Assembly: GCF_051622035.1 (NCBI RefSeq)
Contig: NC_135356.1
Span: 2,852,001 to 2,916,000 of the forward strand
Direction: 5' to 3'
Origin: Arctopsyche grandis
Taxonomy: Eukaryota > Arthropoda > Insecta > Trichoptera > Hydropsychidae
Length of the DNA stretch: 64,000 nucleotides
Numbering within the stretch: the first letter of the stretch is position 1; the number at the start of each line of letters is the position of its first letter. The notes beneath the pieces are model-generated. The model made no database searches and was not told the DNA's origin. It was given only the letters and a program-made list of their open reading frames with translations. Positions 46,901-58,075 of this stretch are shown one piece after another. The translations under genes and the position numbers were made by a program.

Positions 46901-49403
46901 ATACACTCGAAATTCGTTTGAATAATATATGTATGTATTATACGAATATATGTACATATGTATGTATCAGTGGCGTGCGGTGACTTTTCAACCAGAGGAT
47001 GCTGTCCAAAACAGTTTATTTTTTTAAATTCTATTTTATTCTTCCAACCATTGTCATATTTATATTTATTAAAATATCTTTGATATGTTTTCGTTTTTCA
47101 ATTAATATTCAATATTTGTGTGGGTTTAGGGCTCTTAAGAATAATCTCTTTATCATTATATGGAGAAGCAAATGTCCTTTTTAGTACATTTTTAATTAAT
47201 CGCCAAGCGCCCATCGTGTTTAAGACTATGATTCGAAATTAATTTTGGTTTCTTCACTGTGACATCTAAAAATATCCTGTGATACTAATGAAATTAAAAA
47301 AGTCAATATTTTTTCTTGGTTTGTTATATATTCAAGAGGTATTGTCAAGGGTTGATACTAAACTCAAACATAAAATAATCCAATCGGTGTCTAAAATCGC
47401 ATGGCGATTAAGTGGTTAAACAATTGCAATTATTATTAACAACGGTCATAAATCAATATGTATTGTTACTTTGGCTATTTATACTTAGGGCCATAATAAA
47501 TAATAATTTAGCACGTAATAAATTACAATAAAATAATAAAAGTAAATAGCTTAGGACGTAACGTACGAAATATCAATCAACAAATCAAGCGAAAGTGCAT
47601 ACATAAAAAGCGACTCAAGTCCATAAATATGCAAAAGGCGATTTTGCTTCCAGAGAAGTGTCGCGCGAGCGAGACGACTGTAGAGTCGTCTCACTCATGC
47701 GCTTACGCAAGAGTGACAGCTCACTTGTGCGCATGCGCAAAATATTTGTAGATAACTTCAGCATCCATGGTAATATAAGCTTGATGGGTAACAAGCACCG
47801 GTCGAGCAGACGGCTACGGCCTTTTAACGGGGATGCTCGTTTATGTCAATTTTGGATCAGACAAAAGATCGTATATATGTATCATAATCACGTAATCAAA
47901 AATAAATGAAAGAGAAATAAAACTAAGAAATTCAGAAAACAAACGATATCAAAATATTATTGACGTAAATTTTAAGGGATGCGCTGCATCCACAGCATCT
48001 ATGGACGGCACGCCACTGGTATATATGTATATGTGAGCGAGGAGTTCAATTCAGTCCGTATTAATTATTATCTTGTTACAAATGATGGTTACCCGAAGCG
48101 CGTAATTGTCGAGCGCGATTTGCGATACATGCAAGTTGAAGCGATGTGATTAGAGCCTCCACTTTGAATATTCGAATAACGAATATATTCATCCGTTTTT
48201 TAATTATTCGTTATTCGAATATTTTATGTAATATTCGTAAAATATTATTTCATGTTTATAATAGAACATTTTTGATTTTTACTTTATTTTTTATATTTCG
48301 ATGTGTTTTAGATTCGCCACGTTTAAGCTGTTTATATTACAAATACTGAGCAAAGCCGGGTAAAACAACTAGTAAGATATAATTTCGAAAGAGACTTTGT
48401 AAGTATTTAAGTATGTAATGTTGGTTGGTAAAATCGAAAACAAATCAAAGTTTCTATGACGACGATTCGATATATATTTTTTTCGATTCAAATAAATTTA
48501 ATAAAAAAACAAATGAATATTTACTATAAGATGCGCCACGTTGAAGCTGTTTATATTACAAATACCAAGCGAAGCCGGGTAAAATTTTGACAATTTTTGA
48601 CAAGGAAAGTCAATCTTACTAAAATCGTTTTAAGTTGAATTTGAAGTCGGAGTCGAATCATAAAATAAAGCCGGATTCAGAGTTGGACTCTACAGTCCTG
48701 TTAAAACCTACATGCATACATATGTATATAGTGGAAAATGAATAAGTAAAATATCTCACCGATGAACAGGAAGAAGATGAGGAGTCCAAGTTCGCGCATG
48801 GACGCCTTGAGCGTCCTTCCCAAAATCTGTAGACCCTTGGAGTGGCGGGACAGTTTGAAGATCCTGAAGACCCTGACGAGCCGAATCACCCGAAGTATGG
48901 CGAGACTCATCGCCTGGTTGGTGCTCTTGTCCTGAGGACTGACCGGAGCCTTCGGAAGATTCATCGTGTCTTCCTCCTCGGCGACGACGGTCGCCAGCGT
49001 TATGAAGTAAGGTATGATGGCGATGATGTCGATGATGTTCATCACGTCCCTGAAGAAGTTCAGCTTGTTGGGACATGCGAGGAAGCGCACCGTCAGCTCG
49101 AACGTGAACCAGATGATGCAAATCGTCTCGATGAGGAAGAACGGGTCGGTGATGTCCGGCACCTCGTCCTCCTCGATCTTCGTACCGTTCGTAGTGGTGT
49201 TGAACACCTTGTAGTGCTTGAACTCTGGCAACGTTTCGAGGCAAAATATTACGATAGAGAGTAATATCACGAATACGGAGATGATGGCGACAACGCGAGC
49301 CGCCTGCGAACTCTCCGGATACTCGAACAGCAGCCAAACCTTGCGCTGGTTCTCATTGCTTGGCAGTGGCTTCTCCTCCTCTTTTATGAAACCTTCATCC
49401 TCA
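33877..49403 (-). CDS. Sh: Shaker-type voltage-gated potassium channel (Kv1 alpha subunit), 5'-partial, four exons
   Basis: Exons 49403-48760, 43798-43669, 39201-39011 and 34085-33877 join in one frame of 390 residues. Order: pre-S1 linker [11 protein letters not shown]1 (about 37-56); glycosylatable NTT/NGT loop; S2 (87-109); S3 (120-140); S4 (167-189) with charges R171, R174, R177, R180, K183, R186; S5; pore helix and TTVGYGDMT filter (250-258); S6 with PVPVIVSNF; and a cytoplasmic tail ending SIETDV. The product is a tetrameric plasma-membrane A-type K+ channel that repolarises neurons and muscle; the C-terminal ETDV is the ligand for Discs-large-type PDZ scaffolds. The core closely matches fly Shaker as I know it. 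The N-terminal inactivation and T1 exons were not found between 49404 and 64000, so the upstream intron exceeds 14.5 kb. Introns are 4.5-5 kb. Confidence 0.97.
34314..34948. mobile_element. hAT-like non-autonomous element
   Basis: Ends TAGGGTTGGCAG and (reverse) TAGGGTTGTCAG. The flanks ATTAGAAT (34306-34313) and CTTAGAAT (34949-34956) give an 8-bp target duplication with 6-7 matches. The interior repeats GTCCCGG/CGGGA words. It lies in the last Shaker intron and has no transposase frame. Confidence 0.65.
35000..37700. other. AT-rich part of the last Shaker intron
   Basis: No coding content. It holds a (GTAT)n run at 35224-35258 and a tRNA-like box B remnant (GGTTCGATTCCCACC on -) near 35588, probably a SINE scrap. 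Confidence 0.5.
37740..38522 (+). mobile_element. Composite SINE-containing repeat W, copy 1
   Basis: Includes a headless SINE body (37885-38215, ending CCTTCCTGGTATATATG) and then a 300-bp segment with GGTTATGTAAACTATGTACA and GCCGCAGTGCGGGGGATG. In opposite orientation and with very high similarity the same block occurs at 52190-53015. The open frames in it are repeat-derived. Confidence 0.75.
38820..39010 (-). CDS. Candidate intron-retention C-terminus of Shaker
   Basis: Beyond the S6-exon donor the channel frame stays open for 62 more codons to TAG at 38820-38822. The tail reads [16 protein letters not shown]..., then a Cys-rich and hydrophobic stretch, and ends ALVAVRA. Retaining this intron would give a Shaker without the ETDV PDZ ligand. 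The base composition is less AT-rich than the rest of the intron. The splice donor is strong, so this may be a chance open frame. Confidence 0.25.
39011..39201 (-). CDS. Sh: Shaker exon: S6 and proximal C-terminus (residues 259-322)
   Basis: Acceptor TTCCAG, donor CTAG|GTGAGT on the - strand. It encodes [17 protein letters not shown], then S6 with the PVPVIV hinge, then [11 protein letters not shown], and ends SCPYLPGTL. The frame stays open past the donor to 38820 (see the retained-intron candidate). Confidence 0.98.
41165..41445 (+). repeat. Direct repeat E, copy 2
   Basis: Same orientation as 30040-30315 and well conserved over about 270 bp. It lies in the S6-upstream Shaker intron, whereas copy 1 lies outside the gene. 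Confidence 0.6.
42506..43032. mobile_element. TTAA-flanked MITE in Shaker intron
   Basis: TTAA at both ends and terminal repeats GAGGGCTGGACACC / GAGGGCTGTATACC (12/14). Three copies of an ATTCACTCAATATATAT unit occur at 42903-42983. TTAA targeting suggests a piggyBac-type origin. Confidence 0.6.
43669..43798 (-). CDS. Sh: Shaker exon: S5, pore helix and selectivity filter (residues 215-258)
   Basis: Acceptor TTCCAG, donor ATGAC|GTATGC on the - strand. Residues [14 protein letters not shown] give the end of S5 and the turret. [15 protein letters not shown] gives the pore helix and K+ filter. The split Gly and Thr codons complete exactly with the neighbouring exons. Confidence 0.98.
43862..43922. 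repeat. (AT)n microsatellite
   Basis: About 60 bp of AT, 64 bp upstream (in Shaker sense) of the pore exon acceptor. Confidence 0.9.
44100..44440 (+). repeat. Interspersed repeat C, uninterrupted copy, plus TTAAACGCCTATA repeat
   Basis: The first 235 bp match 12325-12975 without its insertion. It continues into GCATTATAGGCTCTC...TATC, a stretch also found at 37845, 52830, 58010 (opposite sense), 61470 and 61865. Confidence 0.6.
44697..45058 (+). mobile_element. tRNA-derived SINE copy
   Basis: The head region TGGTTGGCGTGAATCGC and GGTTCAATCTC resemble boxes A and B. The body has ACTCCAGGTCAATCGTTTCC and the end is TTCCTGGTATATATG. Confidence 0.65.
45267..45492 (+). mobile_element. Helitron-like element, short copy
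   Basis: Begins TCTAATATATAATTTCG after A and ends GAAGCCAGTGAAAACCACTAG before T. It lacks the GC-rich insert of the 6667 copy. Confidence 0.7.
45885..46275 (-). mobile_element. Non-LTR retrotransposon 3' fragment (opposite to 7107-7640)
   Basis: The reverse complement of the 7107-7640 repeat, with the ATTTATTTAAA tail at 45885 and CAGCAACGATTTCATT at 46240-46255. Confidence 0.55.
46381..46419. repeat. Perfect 15-bp hairpin and adjacent short tandem repeat
   Basis: AATCTGCGAATATTC (46381-46395) is the exact reverse complement of 46405-46419 around a 9-base loop. Two copies of CCCGTCGC(A/G)TCGGGCCAATT follow at 46421-46468. Confidence 0.75.
46968..48018. mobile_element. hAT-like non-autonomous element, 1051 bp
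   Basis: Ends CAGTGGCGTGCGGT and (reverse) CAGTGGCGTGCCGT. Flanks GTATGTAT and GTATATAT form an 8-bp target duplication with 7 matches. No open transposase frame. An internal hairpin GAGACGACTGTAGAGTCGTC(TC) lies near 47675. Confidence 0.7.
48290..48590 (+). mobile_element. Two adjoining Helitron-like fragments
   Basis: The first ends AAAGCCGGGTAAAACAACTAG at 48372. It is followed at once by AGATATAATTTCGAAAGAG, the start of a second copy reaching GAAGCCGGGTAAAA at 48583. Tandem joining is common for Helitrons. Confidence 0.6.
48760..49403 (-). CDS. Sh: Shaker exon: pre-S1 linker to S5 start (residues 1-214)
   Basis: Acceptor TTTCCAG read on the - strand, donor ATCG|GTGAGA. It encodes S1 to the beginning of S5, including all S4 gating charges and the S4-S5 linker LKASMRELG. 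It is the longest coding block in the window and clearly richer in GC than its surroundings. The first base completes a codon from an unseen exon. Confidence 0.98.
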
Positions 49404-49671
49404 CTGGAAACAGAACAAAAAAAAACACTCAATTAGACCAGAATTATCATAGCAATTGATCGATGGTTCAAATCGAAATCATATTTCTATAACCGCTCTG
49501 CCAAAATTTAGATCTCCTGTCACCTTTTGGTTATTTAATTTTTTTATTTTATTTTTTTTATTTTTTACATATTAGCTTCAGGTCGACACTATGGCTAATT
49601 TATTACAAGACATTGAAAACTCATAATTAAGGAGACATCTAAATACATAATTATTACATATATACACATAG

Positions 49672-50116
49672 CCAGCAGCATAGCTCGGTCGAAAAGCTTC
49701 TGCTTAGCGTCGAGAGGCGCCGGGTTCGATCTCATGAGCTGACCTCGATTGAAAATAATTTATTTAATTTATTTTTAATTCATAGTATGTATATCTGTAG
49801 TGCTGCTGGTCAGACCAGGATATTTGTGCTCCAGATCGATCGTTTCCTATCAGAGTTTGCCAAATTTCTCTGATTTCATTGTTGAAACAGTTCCCGGTAA
49901 AATTGCCAAAATATCCTTCCTACCTACTATGTCACCACTATTTGAGATTGATTAATTTACAATAAAATTTATGTACAATTCATAGATGTCGCGTTAATTT
50001 GCGAGTTTTTCAGTGTCTCGTAATTTAACGACTTGTATAATAAAAAAAAATGCTGCAATGTTTGTAATTGGCCAGGAAGGCGCATTTGGGGTTACGTGTA
50101 AGGCCTTCTTGGTATA
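49672..50116 (+). mobile_element. tRNA-derived SINE, near full length
   Basis: Head GCATAGCTCGGTCGAAAAGC and box B GGGTTCGATCTC, the shared body, and the end GGCCTTCTTGGTATATAC. It lies about 270 bp upstream of the S1-S5 Shaker exon acceptor. Confidence 0.75.
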
Positions 50117-50343
50117 TACACACATATGTACGTAGAAAATAAATAAAAATGGAAATCGAAACAATACCGGATATCTATGGTCAGATATTACAAACATCGT
50201 ATAAATACGATTAATAACATTTTTCATGTAACAATACGAATTTTTACATCCGATAATAACAACCACAGAGACATCTATGGTGAGAAATCTGGCGAAACCT
50301 GACATGTAACAATAACTCATGGTTTGCAACAGAAAATTGCGAA

Positions 50344-50527
50344 GGAAAATCCAATATTACAGGAACCGTTTCAACGAAAATCATAAAAATTGGCAAATTC
50401 TGATAAGAAACAATCGACCTCGACAAACCAAGGTCTGGCCAACAACGAGACTCTTAGTGGGAATAGAACCCGTGACATCAAGCACGAAATAATTCAATAC
50501 TCCCCACTAGACCACGCTTCTGGTTAT
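50344..50527 (-). mobile_element. tRNA-derived SINE, head part
   Basis: - strand head near GTGGTCTAGTGGGGAG with the body motif GGCAAATTCTGATAAG; the 3' end is missing. Confidence 0.5.
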
Positions 50528-51319
50528 TTCACATAGATAGCTATTTATACAAGTCTGTGAAATTATTTGGCCACTATTTATATGAAAACACTCATTTTTT
50601 ATTAAAATCATAATTCGCAGTCAAAAAATGATACTCTTATCCAAATAACTTTTAGGATGAGAGCAAGTCAGCGAATAAATATTGTCTTTGAAGTTTAAAT
50701 TATTTTTGGCAAAATAAGTGAATCTCGACCTTTTTTGACTCGCGTACCATTTGGTAGTAGATTACGCTAAATTGTACCACCATATACAAATGATTGTATT
50801 TCATGAAAATTGGTATTGCAAGTGTAATTACATATGTATATAGCATCATATGAATCGAATTTTAAAAAACTATGTTCTTCGAAAAAACCACAAGAATCTC
50901 ATTGCATAGATTTAATGAAGAAAAAAAAAGATTGTTTTTGAACGTTAAAGAACTTCCGCTTGGTCTATGACTTTTCGATGCGATTCGAAAATTGGTTTTC
51001 CCTCCCCATTTCTCACGCAAAATCTTGAGTTATTATGTTATATCAAGATTAACCGGGGTTTTCTCCATATAAATATGTATGTCTCTGTGTTCGTATTGTT
51101 GTATAAATGTTTGTTGATCGTATTGTATACGATGTTTGCAATGCACTTTGCTTTGTTCGACCATATACATATGTCATTTATAATTTCGTATTAGGTAATA
51201 ATTTGTATTAATATATGATTAGGTATGTTTCTTGATTTGTATAGTACACTCGTCGCACTGGTGCGATCTGTAATGACGAGTGATTGAATAAAAAAATAAA
51301 CAAAAATAAAATAAAGTTC

Positions 51320-51750
51320 AATGCACTCAAAGAAGTATGGAAGGTTGCATGCTCGGAATATTTGGAAATTGAACAAATGGGTGAACATAAATAAGTTTGA
51401 CGTAGCTGGTATAAAGGGGAGAGTGATGAGATTGAAATGGCAATGGACGGATCAAGTAACTAGAAGAATGAACAAAATAATTTCTCGAATGGTACCCAAG
51501 AGAATGTGCGAGGGTGCATGGAAGGCAACGTGTGAAATGAGCGGATGAAATAAATAAAAAAAATGGTTCGATATTAAATATTTTATAGGTCAGAATGCAG
51601 TTTATTTATAAAAATAAGTGCTTGAATGGTCCCCCAGAGGACGCACATACATAAAAATGCCACAAGTGAAATAGGAAAAATGTGTAGGTCAGATGGGCGA
51701 GTGTTGGAGAGGCTTTCATCCCACAGTGGGTGGGGAATGGGTGTAAACGA
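51320..51750 (+). pseudogene. Decayed RTE-like retrotransposon fragment
   Basis: Reads RLKWQWTDQVTRRMN...RMVPKRMCEGAWKA, related to the RTE C-terminus at 10050-10315 (a GTTGGAGAGGCTTTCATCC motif is shared). It is broken by stops and an insertion. Confidence 0.5.
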
Positions 51751-52189
51751 TGATAACGATATTTAGAAAATAACGCTGTCGTTGAAAAGAAGAATCATCC
51801 GATTTATACATTTTCCCACGTCTTATACGTAATTGGTCATTCTGGGTCTAATTGCGAGTTTGCCGAGTCTTTAGTGCTAGCTGCATTGTTTGAGTGGTGT
51901 TGTTTGGTGCGGTGTGAGACGATGCGGATTATCTGCGATCCGCTAACTGGGTGGTGGGCACCCCGCGGGTCGGCATGGGGAGAGAGGGGAGGTTGGCAGA
52001 TCAACCCACCCCCTCTTGGAAACATCCCGACTGGTGGTAGGTGGTTTGACGGGGAACCTCAAAAGCATTCCGGGGGTGGTGGGTGGATGAGGGGGAGGGA
52101 GATGGGGTAGGAGGTAGGGGGTAGGGGGTGCGCGCGCAGCCGCGGCTACCGGCACCTCCAGATGGCCACAGCTGCATGAATGAAACGCC

Positions 52190-53015
52190 TGACCTACATC
52201 CTCCGCACTGCGGCTGGACACCCTGCACCCTATATCCACACACAAGCTCTACATATGTAGATCTGCTTGATAAGTGCCCGCAGAAATTGAGTCCAAAATG
52301 TCATAATTTTGTACATTTTGGTGCAGGACTACGCACATACACAGTAAGCCCAGCGAAAGCAGTGCTTTGCAATTCAACAGGGCCAAATTTGGCAATGAAC
52401 GTATGGCACGTAAAAGGTTATGTACATAGTTTACATAACCTATCAGTGAAGTAAAAATATTTTTTTTACATATATACCAGGAAGGCCTTACAGGTAACCC
52501 CAATGCGCCTTGATGGCCAATTACAAACATTGCAGCATTTTGTATATTATACAAGTCGCTGAATTACGAGACACTGAAAAACTCGCAAATAAACGAGACA
52601 TCTTTGAATTATACATAAATTGTATTGTACATTAATCAATCTCAAATAGGGGTGACTTAGTAGGTAGGAAGGATATTTAGCCAATTTTACCGGGAACCGT
52701 TTCAACCATGAAATCAGAGAAAATTAGCAAACTCTGACAGGAAATGATCGACCTGGAGTCACAAATATCTAGGTCTGACCAGCAGCACTACAGATATACA
52801 TACATACCTATGATAGATAATGAGAGCCTTTAATGCAAATTTAATAAGAAAAAGTGTGAAGAAGTTAAAGTTATAGGCGTATAAACAATTAAAATCTGAC
52901 AAATCTAGAGGGTGTTGGGAGTCGTGGGTTCAAGTCCCGGCCAATTGTACTGCTGGCGAAATCTTGTGGTTATGACACAAATCGACCGTTTCTTGTTAGA
53001 ATTTTCCGATTTCTC
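52190..53015 (-). mobile_element. Composite SINE-containing repeat W, copy 2 (inverted)
   Basis: Reverse complement of 37740-38522 with extra internal sequence at 52812-52940, including a tRNA-like box B (GGTTCAAGTCCC). A GC-rich stretch (51950-52190) continues on its outer side and may be part of the full element. Confidence 0.75.
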
Positions 53016-53098
53016 TAGCTTAATTGCTGTGACTGATCCAATACATCTAAATGAAACCTTATTGAACGTGTATTCATGAAAGAATTTATGTATTATTT

Positions 53099-53423
53099 TT
53101 AACACTATGGCAGCCGCTGACTCATATTTGTATCATGTTGGGTGCACAACGCTTACTGGCCGCTGATACATACATATATGATTCACGACTGCGTGAATAT
53201 ATTTTTCGCGCAGAATATATTTTTCAGTTCGCTGATATATTTTTGTATCACGTTTTCTTTTATGGCGAACACGTGATACAAAATTGTATCATCGGCCACA
53301 AACTGATTGACGAAAACGTGATGCAAAAATATTTCAGCGGACTGAAACAGTTCGCGTAGTCGTAAATCATATATGTAAGCCCAACATGATACAAATATGA
53401 GTCAGCGACTGCCATAGTGTTAA
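53099..53423. mobile_element. piggyBac-like MITE with 40-bp terminal inverted repeats
   Basis: TTAA at 53099-53102 and 53420-53423. Arms 53103-53142 and 53380-53419 agree at 39 of 40 bases (CACTATGGCAGCCGCTGACT...). The interior has sub-terminal inverted words (ACGTGATACAAAATTGTATC). It has no room for a transposase. Confidence 0.85.
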
Positions 53424-53429
53424 GAAGTT

Positions 53430-54206
53430 TAAGAAGTTTGATCAGGCAACAGCTCTGACTTAATCTAATGAAAATCTATGTAGTATTATATAATGGGGGC
53501 GAAAATCACAAAGAACAAGCCTTCCAATAAATAAGAACTCAAAAATGCATTGGAACACACTTGGTATCATGAAATAACTTAAGATTCCGTGAAAAATAGG
53601 GGAAAAACTTCGAACTATAAGATTGAGTGACGACAGTAAAAATTTCCCAAAAACATCAGAATTGCATTTATTTGAATTAATCCTTCATTTTTCATTAAAT
53701 TATGCATCAAACGATGTCAACACATCCAAATATCTTCATATATAATTTCTCATTAAAAATTGTGTGGTGAAAGTTTTTAAATATCATGAAATTTAAAAAA
53801 AAAAAAAAACGCATTTTTGAAGTAGAAACATTTATTGACAGTATCTGTATGTATATATGTAGATACTTTGAAAATTGTTTGGAATCGTTTTTGTTATACG
53901 GACAGTCTAAATAATCCTAGTTGAATATTTTTAGATGCGTAAAATTCACAAATAATTAGTTATGTTAAAATTAAATAAAAAGAATGTGCATTATATATGT
54001 ATGTAGAAGTATTTTTATTTTTTAAATATATCTAAATGTGTAGTATGTTATTATTTATTTTGAGCAAAAATATTCAAGTTTAAAAAATATGTGGGCGAAT
54101 GAAATAAGAAAAACTTGAGGGAAAACTTTTTTAGGAACAAATTTAAATGGAATAAATAATGTTTACAACAATATAACAACCTCGATTAAAAATGAGAGAT
54201 TATTTC

Positions 54207-54299
<93 letters not shown>

Positions 54300-55640
54300 T
54301 TAATCACACCTAATTATGTACATATTGAAGTATGCAAACACTTAGAATAATAAAATGATTTGGTTATTAAATATGTGCATATATAAAGCCATCGATTGAA
54401 TAATTAATACTTAATTATAATGTGAGATTTATCATACACATGTACACACGATTTTTGCTATACATACATACATACAAATATGTATGAAGAAAATTTATAC
54501 TCAAATAAAACGTGCTATTTATTCATTTCATTGATAGCTTATATCCCGTATTATTACACGAGATTATCTTGTACAATTATTATGTGTGTATATGTTCATG
54601 TTTGTCAAATTTTTCTCGAAAACTAGATCAACGATTTTGGCGAATCTTTTTGAATCCCCTTGATATTCACCTTAAAAAACACAAAATTTAATATGCGTCG
54701 ATTTTATAAAAAAATGATTTTGGGGGGTGAAATTATCTTTGTAGCGATATATTAAAATAGGCATGCATTAACTTTTTGCAATATTGAGACAATTAGAGAC
54801 GTGTCAAGACATGTCCGAATGTGTCGAGATAATAGCTGTGCAGTCTTTGTTGTTTTTTCGATGTTGTCAATAAACAAACTTAATGGTATTTAAAGTGATT
54901 TTCATCGAATGGAGCAAAGTCAAACGTTTAAATGCGAGTTTTTCTCAACAACCCAACCAATCTCTACCTTGACCTTTCTCCACGATCCTTTCAGACGAAC
55001 ACCTGACAACTTTTCTAGTTAAGGAATATTTTCCAATTTATGACTTCGTCGCAACCGGGTGTTGAACATGAAAGTTTGCACTCGAGCTTATATAATACTG
55101 AAAACGACACCTCACTATAGCTCTATATCATACGACTTTTGATATTTCACAGCTGCAGCATCAGTCTGCATCAAACTTTGGACAAACAGAGATATTTGAA
55201 AAAGCTTTTCCGGATGAAACAACTGTCTCAAACTTCTGTTTCGAAATAAATTATTATTGCACGATAACTAGATGAACTACTTGGCATTGCTCAGGCGGGG
55301 GAAAGTTTGTATGAGGGAACCTTGACCTCGAATCCTAGCCCCTTTCAAACATAAGTTTCAGTAGTGGGAGAAATTTTTTTATAATGAAAAATTTTATAAA
55401 CGACATAAACATTATGGTATGAAATATATCACGCTATCTTATAAAAGATTGGTTTAATTGAGCCGTTTCCAAATCCATAAATAGGTCAAATATTCAACGG
55501 TCAGTTGGATCAACTACTTTGATCGGAACCATTTAAAAGCGACATAAAAATAACCGATTGATATGTATTTGGGTAACGAACAATAACTGTCCCCGAATGA
55601 AGCTTAAAAAAGAATCTTAAAAAAGAAAGTGGAGTGGAGT
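53430..55640. other. AT-rich non-coding stretch upstream of Shaker exons
   Basis: No coding frame or known element, apart from (AT)n at 54212-54291. Confidence 0.5.
54212..54291. repeat. (AT)n microsatellite
   Basis: About 80 bp of AT. Confidence 0.9.
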
Positions 55641-55749
55641 GGAATGAGTGTGGTCAATATTTAGAAAAAGTATAATAATATACAAACATAAATGTCTGTA
55701 GATAAAGTTTTGCCTCTTGAGAGCTTAAAATTAAAAATTAATAATGGTT

Positions 55750-56440
55750 TTAACCTTTGAAGGACGGAGCGTCGAGATTGAATGAGTTTCCCTAACCGGG
55801 GTAGAGTAAGACCCCAATATTTTTTATTCAAAATACAGCTTTTCTCAATACAAATGGGTTCAATATATACGTATGTCTTATTAATTATTTTATACCTCAA
55901 CATAAAAAAAGTTTTAATCCTATAGCATGTTTTTGACTATTTTTGTATTAAAATATAACGACAAGTATCGACATGCAAACGCACATAGGTAAGGCCAACA
56001 GGCGACTGCATGACTCAATAGCCACGCACCAAAAGCGACGAAAACAATAGCTTACGAAAATATAGCTGTCTTTTTATCTCGCATTGATTCATCGATCAAC
56101 AAGAATATGCAAGCTAACAGTCAAAAACGTGACTTATCGCTACCGCCTTTAAATCATACTTTGGAACGTAGAAATGTATAAATGTATTTTTTTACGATGT
56201 ACCCCTTTTCTAAATCATACAAAATCTATTAAAATAAATTTCTTGTAGTTCATTCTAGGAATACAAGAAATATAGGGGGTATAGCTTTGAAAACCACATA
56301 GTTATTACGACAAACGTAAAAATTGGGGCACTTGCATACCCCACTTTGGTGAGGGAGGCTTAATATTTATTACTACTAGTAGTAGTATTTTACAAGTTGT
56401 CAGTTCGATAAGTGGTTTTGGAAAGGAATTGATACGTCCT
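55750..56440 (-). mobile_element. Interspersed repeat A, copy 1, TTAA-type end
   Basis: Its reverse complement matches 62565-63235 along nearly its whole length. The outer end TTAACCTTTGAAGGACGGAG has a piggyBac-like TTAA and CCTTTG. No open frame; the inner end is not defined. Confidence 0.6.
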
Positions 56441-56490
56441 TTGAAAATATTATTATTTATTATTTTTTTTTACATATGTATGTATGTATA

Positions 56491-56852
56491 TACCAGGAAG
56501 GCCTTACATGTAAACCGCAATGCGCTTTCCTGGCCAATTATAAACAAGGCAGCATTTTTATTACACAAGTCAATGAATTAGGAGACACTGAAACCTCAAA
56601 TAGTGGTGACATAGTAGGTAGGACGGTTTTTAGCCAATTTAATCGGGAACCGTTTCAACAATACAATCAGAACGATTGGCAAACTATGCAGTCACAAATA
56701 TCCAAGTCTGACCAGCAGCATTACATATATGTACACTCAGAAAAATTATTTTCAATCGAGGTCAGCTCATGGTATCGAACCCGGCGTCTCTCGGGCAGAA
56801 GCTTATCGTTAGGCAGAAGCTTAACGACCGAGCTTTGCTGCTGGCTAAATAT
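56491..56852 (-). mobile_element. tRNA-derived SINE copy
   Basis: - strand head CAGCAAAGCTCGGTCG, box B GGGTTCGATACC and the 3' end AGGCCTTCCTGGTATATA. A short internal duplication GGCAGAAGCTTA occurs at 56797 and 56811. Confidence 0.7.
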
Positions 56853-57699
56853 ATGTACATATATAATTATATTATATAATATTGATATTTGATAATGGAG
56901 TGATATTAATGTAGACAAAATCAAAATCATACCTCGGAGTAGATTAACGTTTAACGAACGTAACATGAATATATTATAATAAATCTCCGTAAATTTAATC
57001 ACATGGTTAAAAACATGTCAAATATTATATAAAATTATCATTTCTGGCGATATTTTGTCGATTTCCAGCAAATGTTCAGATTCAGTTCAAGTTATAAGTA
57101 TCAAATTGCAAATGCTGTATGATTTTTTCGATTGCCTCATTTGTTTCCGAATGGATGGTCAATTTATTCTACTGTGAAATTTAGAGCACAGGGTCGCCCC
57201 CAACGGAAAAGGTTGCCGTGGGCGGCCCCTCTGGGAGCGGCAAAGTGGAAAGCTTTATATTAGAAAAAACCCTAATGTACTTATCTTCTCCCAGGCAATA
57301 AAATTAATGGATGAAAAATTGAGGATTTTATCTGTTAATTATTGAGACAGTTTCAGACGAAAGTCATAATCCAGCCGATCTAATTCTACCGAAGAGATTT
57401 ACCTATATCTGTATATATATATGTAGGTATATAAACCCATTATATAATAACACACGTGAATGGGGAGATCCTTTGATACATACATACGTATGTTCACAGG
57501 TGCAAATATTTATGCTTTTCATCAATACATTAACTCTTCATTCGTTCAAGATTTTATCCCATGCAATAAACACTAAACAATGGAGACGATTACACAAGGC
57601 TGGCAGTTTGAAACTTCTTTGCAAGTCTTTCAACGGGCGGAATAAAATGTTATCACTCTTATATCTTGCAATGTGTAATATACATTTGAATTTTTCTGC

Positions 57700-58075
57700 A
57701 GAATACGATTATTTATATTTTGAGCAAAGATTCTGGTAAACATTTTGAAAAATCATCACTTGTGCTTGCGCACGTTCTGTATATCATCAATGCTTTATAA
57801 AATAAATATTGTATACATATGTATGAATGAATTGGAAAGTTGGCATAAAATGAGTTTATCTTGGAAAGATCATGTATGTATGTACTTCTCCAGTGGATTT
57901 TTATATAAAAATCAACATTATATTTAAAGAACGACAATTTTCAAACAAAATAACTTATGTATAAGTGAAGAAAAAATATACATGAGAGATAATGAGAGTC
58001 TATAATGCAAATTTTATACGATATAGTGTGAAAATGATAAAGTTATAAGCGTTATAATCAGAGAAATGTTATAAT
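57700..58075 (-). repeat. Interspersed repeat B, copy 1
   Basis: The reverse complement of 61400-61785, including GAGCAAAGATTCTGGTAAAC, GCGCACGTTCTGTATATCAT and GAACGACAATTTTCAAA. No coding frame. Confidence 0.65.

Noticed and set aside
46522..46925. Overlapping + strand frames of 101 and 80 codons
   Set aside because: They lie between transposon fragments, have no splice sites or recognisable domain, and look like chance in a less AT-rich patch.
48756..49337. A 193-codon - strand frame and a 140-codon + strand frame (48842-49264)
   Set aside because: Both are shadows of the GC-rich Shaker S1-S5 exon in other frames.
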